Shown here: positions 15,315-23,865 of the stretch, piece by piece | Numbering within the stretch: position 1 is the stretch's first letter | How the letters are laid out: each line of letters opens with the position of its first letter | NCBI GenBank assembly: GCA_032681305.1 | Contig: CP136340.1 | Coordinates: 744,001 to 808,000, forward strand | DNA: 64,000 nucleotides | Origin: HIMB114 sp008638005 | Lineage (GTDB): Bacteria; Pseudomonadota; Alphaproteobacteria; Pelagibacterales; Pelagibacteraceae | Reading direction: 5' to 3' | Program-made: the position numbers and the translations under genes | Notes under the pieces: generated by a model | The model's database searches: none | Seen by the model: the letters and a program-made list of their open reading frames with translations, nothing else | What the model was told of the DNA's origin: nothing

Positions 15315-16032
15315 TTGGATTTATCTTTACTTTCCTAAAGTTTAAATTTTCAAAATTTATAATCAAAACGTGATTTAATAAATCTGAATTAATGTCCGTT
15401 ACTTCTTTTATTAATTCATTAGCTATCAAAGATCCTGCTGTACCTGTTACGGTTCCTAAAATTCCTTCGTCTTGGCATCTTGGCGTTATTTTGGGTATTT
15501 GAGGCATAAAACACTTTAAGCAACTGCCCTTTAAAGCAAAATTAAAATAAAAAATATGACAATCAAACTGACTCACTGATCCTATAAATAATTTTTTCTT
15601 TTGTTTTAAACATTCGTCATTGATTAAAGTTTTTGTAGAAAAATTATCGGTTCCATCAATAACGTAGTCATAATCTTTTATTAATTTTTTAATATTAGTT
15701 TTATTAATTTTAGTTTGAAAAGTCTTAACTTTAATTTTTTTATCAATAAGTGAAATTTTTTTTTTAGTTACTAAGGCTTTATTTTTATTAATGTCTTTTT
15801 CGTCAAATAAAACTTGTCTATGTAGATTACTTTTACTGACTTTGTCAAAATCAGCAATTTCAAAATATTTTATGCCAGAGCGAGCTAAAAAAAGAGCAAC
15901 AGGGGACCCAATTCCTCCAGCACCTATAATTAAAACTTTTGTGCTATTTAGTTTGATTTGACCTTGAATATTAATTTTTTTTAAATTTATTTGACCTTTA
16001 AATCTTTCAATTTGATCAATTGTTAATTTCAT
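15289..16032 (-). CDS. ThiF/MoeB/HesA-family adenylyltransferase
   Basis: A 247-residue E1-like enzyme of the kind that adenylates the C-terminus of ThiS or MoaD so that sulfur can be added. The nucleotide-binding motif is VLIIGAGGIGSPVALFLARSG (part); the DGTDNFSTK and PRCQDEGILGTVTGTAGS blocks are typical. The first zinc-binding pair is CLKC. The second pair, normally CxxC, reads CKNHH at the very end, so one ligand would have to be histidine or zinc binding is altered. The C-terminus overlaps the next gene by 26 bp, so it may have been trimmed. MoeB and ThiF cannot be separated from sequence alone, and no thiS or moaD lies nearby. Confidence 0.88.
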   Translation of the reverse strand: MKLTIDQIERFKGQINLKKINIQGQIKLNSTKVLIIGAGGIGSPVALFLARSGIKYFEIADFDKVSKSNLHRQVLFDEKDINKNKALVTKKKISLIDKKIKVKTFQTKINKTNIKKLIKDYDYVIDGTDNFSTKTLINDECLKQKKKLFIGSVSQFDCHIFYFNFALKGSCLKCFMPQIPKITPRCQDEGILGTVTGTAGSLIANELIKEVTDINSDLLNHVLIINFENLNFRKVKINPSAKCKNHH

Positions 16033-16475
16033 TAATGTTTGCCAGTAGACCCAAATCCACCTTCTCCTCTAATAGAGTCTGGAAGTTCATCTGTAATTTC
16101 AAACTTTACTTTAAATATAGGAGCAATAACCATTTGAGCTATTCTATCGCCATTTTTTACTACAAATTCATTTTCACTTAAGTTGATAAGAATAACTTTG
16201 ATTTCACCTCTGTAATCAGCATCAATTGTGCCTGGAGTATTTAATACAGTGATACTATTTTTTAAAGCTAGTCCAGATCTTGGTCTAATTTGAATTTCTA
16301 AATCTTCAGAAATTGCAACAGACAAACCTGTTGGTATTAATGATGATTTACCTGGGGAGATGATTATATCTTTTTCAATAAAAGCTTGAAGATCCAACCC
16401 TGAAGACCCACGAGTTTTGTATTCAGGTAAAATAACTTTTGGATTTAACTTTTTAATTAATACTTTTGTTTTCAT
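16032..16475 (-). CDS. dut: Deoxyuridine 5'-triphosphate nucleotidohydrolase
   Basis: dUTPase hydrolyses dUTP to dUMP, keeping uracil out of DNA and feeding thymidylate synthesis. The 147-residue trimeric-type enzyme has all five motifs in order: GSSGLDLQA, RPRSGLALK, LNTPGTIDADYRGEI, NGDRIAQMV and the C-terminal RGEGGFGSTGKH. Its start lies inside the end of coaBC (23-bp overlap) and its stop touches the next gene (TAATG). The coaBC-dut pairing is common in proteobacteria. Confidence 0.97.
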   Translation of the reverse strand: MKTKVLIKKLNPKVILPEYKTRGSSGLDLQAFIEKDIIISPGKSSLIPTGLSVAISEDLEIQIRPRSGLALKNSITVLNTPGTIDADYRGEIKVILINLSENEFVVKNGDRIAQMVIAPIFKVKFEITDELPDSIRGEGGFGSTGKH

Positions 16476-17664
16476 TTTGCGAAAATGATTTTAGAATTTT
16501 TTTAACTAAGTAAGATGAAATTTCAGACTTTGTTCTTTTTGATATTTTTTCAATTGGAGAATTTTTACTAATGATTGAGATTTCATTTTCACTTGAGTTA
16601 AACCCAATTGTTTTATCTGAGACATCATTTGCAACTATCCAATCACAATGTTTTTGGTCTAATTTTTTTTTTGCGTACTCAATAACATTATTTGTTTCAG
16701 CAGCAAAACCAACGACTAATCTGGGTCTTAAAGAATTATGATTGCTGATATAATTTAAAATATCAATATTTTGTTTTAATTTTACATTTAACTCAGGACT
16801 TTCCTTTTTGATCTTTTTATTAGAATAAGCTGATTTAAAATCAGAAACAGCAGCTGTGCAAATAGCAATATCTACTGGTAAATTTGTTTTTACCGCTTCA
16901 AACATTTCATCTGCACTTGTTACATTTATAACATCTAATTGATCGTCAATTTTAAGATGTGTAGGTCCTAATATTAATTTTGTATTAATTCCGCTTTCGT
17001 TTAATTTCTTTGCCAAATGATAACCTTGTAGTCCAGAGGACTCATTAGAAATATATCTCACAGGATCAATATATTCTCTTGTTGGACCGGCTGTAACTAA
17101 TGCACTTAAGTTTTTATTTTTTTTGTATAAAAAGTTTTTTATAGATAGCTCAATTTCTTCTAAATTAGCCATACGCCCTTCTCCAAACTCTCCACAAGCC
17201 AACAAACCTTTTGAAGGCCCAATCATTGAAAAATTTCTTTTTTGTAGTTTTTGAACATTCATTTGCGTGGCTTCATTTTCCCACATTTTCACATTCATTG
17301 CTGGAGCTAAAAATACTTTCTTATTTGATGCTAAAATTACAGTATTAATAAAATCATTCGCAGATCCATTAGCAATATTTTCAATGATATTAGCAGTAGC
17401 GGGGGCTATTAAAATTAAATCAGCCCATCGCGAAAGTGCAATATGATCCATCTCCAACTCCTCATTCACATCAAATTTATTTTGATAAACTTTATTTTTT
17501 GACAGTGAGGAAACTGATAAAGGTGTAACAAAATCCTCTGCAGTTTTAGTTAAAATAGTTTTAATTTCAAAATTTTGTGAAGTAAGATTTCGTATTAAAT
17601 CCAGTGTCTTATAGGCTGCAATTCCACCTGATATAATTAACAAGATTTTTTTAGTAGCAAGCAT
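16453..17664 (-). CDS. coaBC: Bifunctional phosphopantothenoylcysteine decarboxylase/synthetase
   Basis: CoaBC carries out two steps of coenzyme A synthesis: joining cysteine to 4'-phosphopantothenate (CoaB) and decarboxylating the product (CoaC). The 403-residue fusion has an FMN-dependent CoaC half with MDHIALSRWADLILIAPATAN, APAMNVKMWENEATQ and GLLACGEFGEGRM. The CoaB half starts near residue 185 with LVTAGPTREYIDPVRYISN. The normal bacterial fusion length is kept. UbiB ends 4 bp before it on this strand. Confidence 0.96.
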   Translation of the reverse strand: MLATKKILLIISGGIAAYKTLDLIRNLTSQNFEIKTILTKTAEDFVTPLSVSSLSKNKVYQNKFDVNEELEMDHIALSRWADLILIAPATANIIENIANGSANDFINTVILASNKKVFLAPAMNVKMWENEATQMNVQKLQKRNFSMIGPSKGLLACGEFGEGRMANLEEIELSIKNFLYKKNKNLSALVTAGPTREYIDPVRYISNESSGLQGYHLAKKLNESGINTKLILGPTHLKIDDQLDVINVTSADEMFEAVKTNLPVDIAICTAAVSDFKSAYSNKKIKKESPELNVKLKQNIDILNYISNHNSLRPRLVVGFAAETNNVIEYAKKKLDQKHCDWIVANDVSDKTIGFNSSENEISIISKNSPIEKISKRTKSEISSYLVKKILKSFSQNENKSIN

Positions 17665-17668
17665 ATTT

Positions 17669-19225
17669 TTAGTTAAATATTATTAATAAAGAAATTACTA
17701 TTATTAAAAAAAATATTATAATTTTGTTTTGTTGATTTTTAAGTTTAAGCTTTTCTAACTCAAATTGTTTAGCTATTTCTTGATTGTAAGCAACACTACC
17801 TGCTGCTAATAATTCTAAAGCTTTTGATGCTTTATCCATCATTTTTGGCAATTCAGGTAATCGGTCCATTACTTTAGAAGTTGTCTCAATTGCTTGATTG
17901 ATTTTAGCCTCTGGCCCAACTTCCTTTTTAAGCCACCCTTCTAATACAGGTTTTGAAATTTCCCAAATGTTTGCATCCTCATCTAAAGTTCTTGCTACAC
18001 CCTCTACAACAACCATTGTTTTTTGTAACAACAATAATTGAGGTTGTGTTGCCATATTAAATTGTTCAGTAATTTCAAATAGTTGAGCCAATAATTTTCC
18101 GGCTGAAATATTTTTAATTGATTGACCAAAAATTGGCTCACCGATTGATCTTAAGGCTTGAGAAAATGAATCTTTAGATTGGTCCGCTGGAACCAGACCG
18201 GCAATAAAGTGTACTTCAGCAACTTTTTCATAATCTCTTTGGATAAAACCATAAAGGATTTCTGCCAAATACTTTCTGTTATCTTTATCTAATCTACCCA
18301 TAATTCCAAAATCAACTGGAATTATATTGCCCTCTTTATCAACAAAAAGATTCCCTTGGTGCATATCACCATGAAAAAAACCATCCCCCACTGCTTGTCG
18401 TAAAAAATTTTGAATTATATTTTTGGCGAGTTCTTTTTTATCTATTTTAAGTTCATTTATCCTATTAAGATCTTTTATTTTAATACCATCTACTTTTTCT
18501 GAAGTTAAAATTCTTTTAGAAGTAAAGTCCCAATTTATATTTGGTACCTTGAATTTTGGATCTTGGTCAGTATTTTTTTTCAATTCACTAGCAGCAGAGC
18601 CTTCAAATCTTAAATCCATCTCAATTGTTGTGATCTCTTTTAATAAATGCACAACTTCGATTAATTTTAATCGTCTAGTTTTTGGTAACAAACTTTCAAC
18701 AATTGAAGCAAATAACATCAGCGCCTCTAATTCGTCATTAAATCTTTTTTCAATTCCAGGTCTTAAAATTTTAATTGCGAATTGTTTTTTATCTATATCT
18801 GCAAAATGAACCTGGGCTATTGATGCTGCCGCAATTGGCTCACTTAAATTTTTTATTTCATTGAATTTCTCTTGACCAATTTCATCAATAATACTTTGTT
18901 TTGCAATTGACATTGCAAACGGAGGTAAATCATCTTGTAGACTTTGAAGTTCTATAGCTAAATCTTTACCAACAATATCTGGTCTAGTTCCTAAAAATTG
19001 TCCAAGCTTTATAAACGTTGGACCCAGCTCTTCTAGAGCTTTAACTAACCTCAGTCCAACACTTTTGCTATCTAGACTTTTTTTTCTAAAACTTGAGAAG
19101 CCAAAAATTTTAATACAAGATCTTATAAATATATTTGGTTTGTATAATTGCTCAAAATAATCCAAAGTTGATGATTTAGCTAAAGCCCTTCCAATTTTTA
19201 TGAGAATTAGTAATTTTTTAATCAT
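17669..19225 (-). CDS. ubiB: UbiB, ABC1/ADCK-type kinase-like protein for ubiquinone synthesis
   Basis: UbiB is an atypical kinase-like ATPase required for ubiquinone assembly at the inner membrane. The 518-residue protein has the UbiB-specific KxGQ motif in FIKLGQFLGTRPDIV, an alanine-rich loop SEPIAAASIAQVH, and HGDMHQGNLFVDKEGNIIPVDFG with catalytic-loop and metal-binding residues. A C-terminal hydrophobic anchor (about 500-517) follows. The start overlaps the end of ubiE by 8 bp, and the ubiE-ubiB order is conserved. Confidence 0.95.
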   Translation of the reverse strand: MIKKLLILIKIGRALAKSSTLDYFEQLYKPNIFIRSCIKIFGFSSFRKKSLDSKSVGLRLVKALEELGPTFIKLGQFLGTRPDIVGKDLAIELQSLQDDLPPFAMSIAKQSIIDEIGQEKFNEIKNLSEPIAAASIAQVHFADIDKKQFAIKILRPGIEKRFNDELEALMLFASIVESLLPKTRRLKLIEVVHLLKEITTIEMDLRFEGSAASELKKNTDQDPKFKVPNINWDFTSKRILTSEKVDGIKIKDLNRINELKIDKKELAKNIIQNFLRQAVGDGFFHGDMHQGNLFVDKEGNIIPVDFGIMGRLDKDNRKYLAEILYGFIQRDYEKVAEVHFIAGLVPADQSKDSFSQALRSIGEPIFGQSIKNISAGKLLAQLFEITEQFNMATQPQLLLLQKTMVVVEGVARTLDEDANIWEISKPVLEGWLKKEVGPEAKINQAIETTSKVMDRLPELPKMMDKASKALELLAAGSVAYNQEIAKQFELEKLKLKNQQNKIIIFFLIIVISLLIIFN

Positions 19226-19928
19226 TTAATTTCCATGCATAATGAATAGCAGCAATGCCTCCAAAAATGTTTTTAATACTGATATTTTTAAATCCATTTT
19301 CAGATAATTTATTTGAAATTTCTTCTTTAGAATAAAAATCAGAGATACTTTTGGTTAGATATTCGTATGGTTTAGAATTTTGATTAAATATCTTTCCAAA
19401 AAGGGGAATAGCTTTTGAATATACTGAATATAAATTCTTTAAAATTGGTTGATCCACATTATAAAATTCTAAACAGACAAATCCTCCACCCTTTTTTAAC
19501 ACTCTAAAAGCTTCTTTCAAACCTGTATCAATTTTTGAAATATTTCGTAATCCAAAACTTATTAAATATAAATCGATTGAATTATCTTTTAGAGGAACCG
19601 ACTCTGCAAAAGCGCAAATATTTTTTACATTTTTATAGTTTATAAATTCTCTAATATTATTGTTTATCATATTAAAGTTTGGTTCTACTCGGTAAATTGT
19701 ATTGTGATCTGATTTTTTTAGTATTAATTTTGTTATATCGCCAGTGCCAGATGACATATCGATTATAGATTGATTTTTATCAACCTCTACAGAATCGATA
19801 AACTGCTTTTTCCAAACTCTATGAGTTCCCATTGACATAATATCATTCATGAGATCATAGTTTTGATAAACATTATCAAAAACTTCATTTACTAATTTAG
19901 TATTTTTGACATGATGTATATTTTTCAT
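19218..19928 (-). CDS. ubiE: Ubiquinone/menaquinone C-methyltransferase UbiE
   Basis: UbiE is the SAM-dependent C-methyltransferase of ubiquinone synthesis. The 236-residue product shows FDNVYQNYDLMNDIMSMGTH at the N-terminus, a SAM-binding segment SIIDMSSGTGDITKLIL and the family block GLRNISKIDTGLKEAFRVLKKGG. It is of normal length. It begins the long minus-strand operon and is divergent from mutM with a 36-bp gap, so both promoters must share that gap or lie in coding sequence. Ubiquinone made through this pathway would be the signal read by RegB, encoded about 8 kb downstream. Confidence 0.96.
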   Translation of the reverse strand: MKNIHHVKNTKLVNEVFDNVYQNYDLMNDIMSMGTHRVWKKQFIDSVEVDKNQSIIDMSSGTGDITKLILKKSDHNTIYRVEPNFNMINNNIREFINYKNVKNICAFAESVPLKDNSIDLYLISFGLRNISKIDTGLKEAFRVLKKGGGFVCLEFYNVDQPILKNLYSVYSKAIPLFGKIFNQNSKPYEYLTKSISDFYSKEEISNKLSENGFKNISIKNIFGGIAAIHYAWKLND

Positions 19929-19964
19929 TTTTGATAAACCCTAATGTATAAAAATTAATATTTT

Positions 19965-20822
19965 ATGCCAGAACTTCCAGAAGTCGAAATAACAAAAAGA
20001 AGCATCTCAAAACACATTTTAGGCAAAAAGATTAAAAGTTTAAAGATATTAAACCCTAAGCTTAGATATAATTTAAATCACGAAAATTTAAATCTTTTTA
20101 AAAATCAAACTATAAAAAAAATAAATAGACGATCAAAATATATTCTAATTTTTTTTGATAATGAAAATGTTTTACTTGTTCATCTAGGAATGACTGGGAG
20201 GTTTTATTTTTTAAATGGTGATAGAAAAATAGATACGAGTTTTTATAGTAATAATAAAATTCTTAAATCTCACGATCATTTAAAAATTACGTTTGAAGGC
20301 TTTAGTTTAATTTATAATGATATCAGAAAATTTGGTTTTATTAGACGGTTGACTATAAGTAATATAAAATTTTCTAAGCACATTAATAAACTTGGATATG
20401 AGCCCTTAACTAAAGAGTTTAATTTTGAATATCTTAAGCAAAAAATTTATTATAAATCTTCGCCTATCAAAAATCTATTAATGAACCAGAGTATCGTTGC
20501 CGGTTTAGGCAATATCTATGCTAACGAAGCTTTATTTATGAGTAAAATTAGACCTAATAAAAAAGGCAATAAATTAAAAGATTATGAAATAAAAACATTA
20601 GTTAAATCCATTAATAAAATCATTAAAAATGCAATCGATGCGGGTGGCTCAACAATTAAAAATTATCACAACTCTGAAGGGAGGTCAGGTTCTTACCAGT
20701 CTAATTTTAAAGTTTACAATCGAGAGAATAGGATATGTCTCCGATTAGGTTGTAATGGAAAAATTAGGCGTCAGGTAAGCTCTGGGAGGTCTATTTTTTT
20801 TTGTTTTAAGTGCCAAAGATAG
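19965..20822 (+). CDS. mutM: Formamidopyrimidine-DNA glycosylase
   Basis: MutM (Fpg) removes 8-oxoguanine and formamidopyrimidines and nicks the abasic site. The catalytic N-terminal proline and glutamate are in MPELPEVE. The helix-two-turn-helix region is QSIVAGLGNIYANEALF, and a zinc finger closes the 285-residue protein. The first cysteine pair is spaced C-x4-C (CLRLGC) rather than the C-x2-C of E. coli, as I recall for alphaproteobacterial Fpg proteins, and the second is CFKC. The gene is divergent from ubiE and is followed by rpsT after 46 bp with its own promoter. Confidence 0.96.
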   Translation: MPELPEVEITKRSISKHILGKKIKSLKILNPKLRYNLNHENLNLFKNQTIKKINRRSKYILIFFDNENVLLVHLGMTGRFYFLNGDRKIDTSFYSNNKILKSHDHLKITFEGFSLIYNDIRKFGFIRRLTISNIKFSKHINKLGYEPLTKEFNFEYLKQKIYYKSSPIKNLLMNQSIVAGLGNIYANEALFMSKIRPNKKGNKLKDYEIKTLVKSINKIIKNAIDAGGSTIKNYHNSEGRSGSYQSNFKVYNRENRICLRLGCNGKIRRQVSSGRSIFFCFKCQR

Positions 20823-20824
20823 TA

Positions 20825-20852
20825 TTGACCACGATTGAAAAGATTATATAAC
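20825..20852 (+). promoter_or_regulatory. Sigma70-type promoter of rpsT
   Basis: TTGACC (20825-20830, five of six) and TATAAC (20847-20852, five of six) are separated by 16 bp. They start just after the mutM stop. The expected start point is near 20858, giving about a 10-base leader before the rpsT ATG at 20869. It is the best-matching promoter I found in the window. Confidence 0.6.
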
Positions 20853-20868
20853 CAGCCCATCAAAAAAA

Positions 20869-21132
20869 ATGGCAAATACTTCATCAGCAAAAAAAAAAAC
20901 CAAAGTTATCAAACGAAAAACTGCTATAAATCGAATTAGAATTGGTAAGTACAAAAGTTCTATTTCTCAAATAGAAAATGCAATCAAAAGTGGTGAGAAA
21001 GATAAAGCAATGAAACTATTTGATAATTTTCAATCTCAGTTAATGAAGGTATCTAAAAAAGGTTCAATTAGAAGACAAACTGCTTCTAGAAAAATTTCAA
21101 GGACAGCAAAAAAACTTGCTGCCATGAAGTAA
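20869..21132 (+). CDS. rpsT: 30S ribosomal protein S20
   Basis: S20 is a primary 16S rRNA-binding protein of the 30S subunit. The 87-residue, strongly basic product begins MANTSSAKKKTKVIKRK and ends in the conserved helical pattern KGSIRRQTASRKISRTAKKLA. Length is normal. It stands alone between mutM and dnaA with its own promoter and is followed by the longest gene-free stretch in the window. No good hairpin terminator is visible directly after it. In relatives rpsT often lies close to dnaA. Confidence 0.96.
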   Translation: MANTSSAKKKTKVIKRKTAINRIRIGKYKSSISQIENAIKSGEKDKAMKLFDNFQSQLMKVSKKGSIRRQTASRKISRTAKKLAAMK

Positions 21133-21354
21133 GCTCTTTTTTCAATTTTAAGTTTAAATATTTTCAACCTTACGTTTTAAATTTCAATCATTGATTTTGT
21201 AATTTATAAAAATTTTTTTTTTAAATAAAAAATTATTTTGTAACGCAATAAGTTTAAAAAAAATTATGCGACAAAAAATATCAATCTCGAGTTGATAAAA
21301 AAAATATTTTTTTTTTGTTGCTTGTAGATTTATAATTAATTAAAAGACCTCTTC
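21133..21354 (+). promoter_or_regulatory. rpsT-dnaA intergenic region (dnaA control region)
   Basis: This 222-bp, extremely AT-rich stretch holds a nested inverted repeat (annotated separately), several runs of A or T, and a perfect TATAAT at 21331-21336 about 19 bp before the dnaA ATG. The TATAAT has no convincing -35 partner. I do not see matches to the consensus DnaA box TTATCCACA or a GANTC cluster, so there is no positive evidence that it is the replication origin. It must contain the dnaA promoter and the 3' end of the rpsT transcript. Confidence 0.6.
21268..21321. repeat. Nested inverted repeat upstream of dnaA
   Basis: The outer arms are GCGACAAAAAA (21268-21278) and TTTTTTGTTGC (21311-21321), complementary at 10 of 11 positions with a G-T wobble at the other. 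Inside them sits TATCAA (21279-21284) and TTGATA (21292-21297) around the palindromic CTCGAG. In RNA this could fold into a long hairpin ending about 33 bases before the dnaA start. In DNA it could be a protein-binding dyad. It stands out because G and C bases are rare in the region. Confidence 0.55.
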
Positions 21355-22743
21355 ATGAAAAATTCATCAGCACTACAAGTCAACGAAGATATAAAAAAAA
21401 ATTGGGAAATTGTTCAGCAAAAACTTAAAGAGACATATGGTTTGGATGTTTATAAAAGTTGGATTCAAAATGTTGAAGCTAAAGGTATAGATTTTTCATC
21501 TTTAATCCTAGTTGTTAAAACAAGATTTGTAAGAGATTGGATTGTATCACATTATGCAGATAAAATTTTAGATCATTATCAAAAGTTAGATAATAGTGTT
21601 TCAAGAATTCAGTTTGAGATTAATGAAATTTTTGATGAAAAAAGAACTAGTAATATTTTAGATTTCGGATCAGGTACAAAAGTTATTGATCTTAAAGATA
21701 CAAATTATGGGATTAATAGAATTGATCCAAGATTAAATTTTGAAAGTTTTGTTACTGGAGAAAGTAATCAACTTGCTTTTTCAGCTGCAAAAAGAGTAAC
21801 AGAAAGTTTAGGTCACTATAATCCTCTTTATGTTTATGGCGGTGTTGGCTTGGGCAAGACCCACATACTAAACGCCATAGGAAATCAATTAAAACAAATG
21901 GATAAAAAAGTTATCTATCTTTCTGCAGAGAGATTCATGTATCAGTTTGTTAAATCCATTAAAAATAAAGATACACATAAATTCAAAGAAATTTTTAGAA
22001 ATGCTGATGTTTTAATTTTAGATGATATTCAGTTTATTAGTGGCAAAGAAGTAACTCAGGAAGAGTTTTTTTATACATTCAATAGTCTTTTAGAAAATCA
22101 GTCTCAAGTAGTAATATCGTGTGATCGTTCACCTAATGAATTAGATAGAATTCAAGATAGAATTAAATCTAGATTATCTGGCGGTTTAGTTGTCGACATT
22201 CAGCCACCTGATATTGGTTTAAGATTAGAAATTTTAAAAAAGAGATGTCTAGCTGAAAAAAATCATTTTGGTAACGATATACTGATTAATGACGAAATTC
22301 TCTCTTTTATATCAAACGAATTTAAATCAAGTGTTAGAGATATGCTGGGTGTTTTAAACCGTGTGATTGCTTCTGCACGGATTCAAAATAAAACACCTTC
22401 GCTTCAGGATGCAAAATTAATTTTAAAAGATTTATTGAATAATATGCAATCGGTCATTAGCATTGAGGATATCCAAAAAATTGTTGTTTCGTATTATAAT
22501 TTATCTATGACTGATTTTTTATCCGCAAGACGATCGAGGCATATTGCAAGACCTAGACAAATCGCAATGTATTTATCAAAAAAATTAACAACAAAATCAT
22601 TACCCGAAATAGGTAGAAAATTTACTGGAAGAGACCATACAACTGTAATCCATGCTATTAAAAAAATTGAGGAATTAATGTCTAAAGATAGGCAATTTGA
22701 GTATGAGGTACAGAGTATTACTGATAGAATTATAAAAAGGTAA
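21355..22743 (+). CDS. dnaA: Chromosomal replication initiator DnaA
   Basis: DnaA binds the origin, opens it and loads the helicase. The 462-residue protein has an N-terminal domain I, a short linker and the AAA+ domain with YGGVGLGKTHILNAIG (Walker A) and VLILDDIQFIS (Walker B). The C-terminal DNA-binding domain carries the signature GRDHTTVIHAIKKIEEL. The domain-II linker is short. dnaN follows after one base. The dnaA-dnaN-recF-gyrB order is ancestral in bacteria but rare in alphaproteobacteria outside this kind of genome, where dnaA and dnaN are often apart from gyrB. Confidence 0.98.
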   Translation: MKNSSALQVNEDIKKNWEIVQQKLKETYGLDVYKSWIQNVEAKGIDFSSLILVVKTRFVRDWIVSHYADKILDHYQKLDNSVSRIQFEINEIFDEKRTSNILDFGSGTKVIDLKDTNYGINRIDPRLNFESFVTGESNQLAFSAAKRVTESLGHYNPLYVYGGVGLGKTHILNAIGNQLKQMDKKVIYLSAERFMYQFVKSIKNKDTHKFKEIFRNADVLILDDIQFISGKEVTQEEFFYTFNSLLENQSQVVISCDRSPNELDRIQDRIKSRLSGGLVVDIQPPDIGLRLEILKKRCLAEKNHFGNDILINDEILSFISNEFKSSVRDMLGVLNRVIASARIQNKTPSLQDAKLILKDLLNNMQSVISIEDIQKIVVSYYNLSMTDFLSARRSRHIARPRQIAMYLSKKLTTKSLPEIGRKFTGRDHTTVIHAIKKIEELMSKDRQFEYEVQSITDRIIKR

Positions 22744-22744
22744 T

Positions 22745-23854
22745 ATGGAATTTAAAATTGACAGAGATGTTTTCCTTAAATCTCTTGCCCACGTTCAAGG
22801 CGTGGTTGAAAAGAAAAATACCTTACCAATATTAGGCAATGTTTTACTAGAGGCTTATGATGGTTTTTTAAAAATTACAGCAACAGACTTAGATATAATC
22901 ATTACAGAAAAACTGACATGCCAAACAATTAAAGAGGGCTCAACAACAACAACAGCGCAAGTAATATATGATATTGTAAGAAAGTTAAAAACTGGCTCTT
23001 CATTGCACTTATCACTCAAAGAAAACAATCGTTTAAAATTAATTTCTGGTAAATCAGATTTTAATTTAACATGTATATCACCAGATGAATTTCCAATTCT
23101 TGAAGACAATATGGATGAACAGTATTTGGAAATTCCTTCTTTTGAATTTTTAAAAATTATAAATAAGACAAAGTTTTCTATTTCTAATGATGAGACACGC
23201 CATTACTTAAATGGTATTTATTTAGACAAAAATGAAAATGAGAATAAATTAATCGCTGTTGCAACTGACGGGCATCGATTAAGCAAGTCAGCAACTGAAA
23301 TTAAGAAAGTAGAGAATTTTCACCCAGTTATTCTTCCTAAAAAGACAGTTTTTGAATTACTAACTATTATAGATGAAGATTCTATAGATATTAAAATACT
23401 ATCTACAAAATCTAAAATTAAGTTTCTTTATAAAGATATAGTTCTTATTTCTAAGGTAATAGATGGAAAGTTTCCTGATTATGAAAAAGTTATCCCAAAA
23501 GATGAGAGAGTAGCAGCAAAATCTAATGTTGAAGAGTTCATAAGCGCTCTAGATCGATTAAAATCATTATCTTCTGATAGAAAAGGGGTAATAAAAATTT
23601 CACTAGATAAAGGAATAATGAAATTTTTAATTAATGATGCAATTTCGGGCGATGGGATAGAAGAGGTTCAAACCCAGTACGAAGGCACTCAATTGGAAAT
23701 AGGTTTCAACTCAGGATACTTAATTGATGTTGCAAACGTTTTAGAAAGTAAAGAAATTGTTTTGATGTTAAAAGATGCAACCTCTCCTATTCATATTAAA
23801 GATTTGAATGATCCATTAAGTACTTACATTGTAATGCCGATGCGTGTAATTTAG
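22745..23854 (+). CDS. dnaN: DNA polymerase III beta subunit (sliding clamp)
   Basis: The beta clamp encircles DNA and tethers polymerase III. The 369-residue protein has the three-domain pattern, beginning MEFKIDRDVFLKSLAHVQGVVEKKNTLPILGNV. It includes VATDGHRLSKS in the middle domain and ends with the clamp C-terminus YIVMPMRV. Length is normal. It lies one base after dnaA and 11 bp before recF, so it is probably co-transcribed. Confidence 0.98.
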   Translation: MEFKIDRDVFLKSLAHVQGVVEKKNTLPILGNVLLEAYDGFLKITATDLDIIITEKLTCQTIKEGSTTTTAQVIYDIVRKLKTGSSLHLSLKENNRLKLISGKSDFNLTCISPDEFPILEDNMDEQYLEIPSFEFLKIINKTKFSISNDETRHYLNGIYLDKNENENKLIAVATDGHRLSKSATEIKKVENFHPVILPKKTVFELLTIIDEDSIDIKILSTKSKIKFLYKDIVLISKVIDGKFPDYEKVIPKDERVAAKSNVEEFISALDRLKSLSSDRKGVIKISLDKGIMKFLINDAISGDGIEEVQTQYEGTQLEIGFNSGYLIDVANVLESKEIVLMLKDATSPIHIKDLNDPLSTYIVMPMRVI

Positions 23855-23865
23855 CATGCTAATAA

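Noticed and set aside
18423..18809. 128-codon open frame on the plus strand within ubiB
   Set aside because: Complementary-strand shadow of a well-supported UbiB sequence.
21133..21354. Chromosomal origin of replication next to dnaA
   Set aside because: No DnaA box consensus, no repeat cluster; alphaproteobacterial origins are often not beside dnaA. Proximity alone is not enough.
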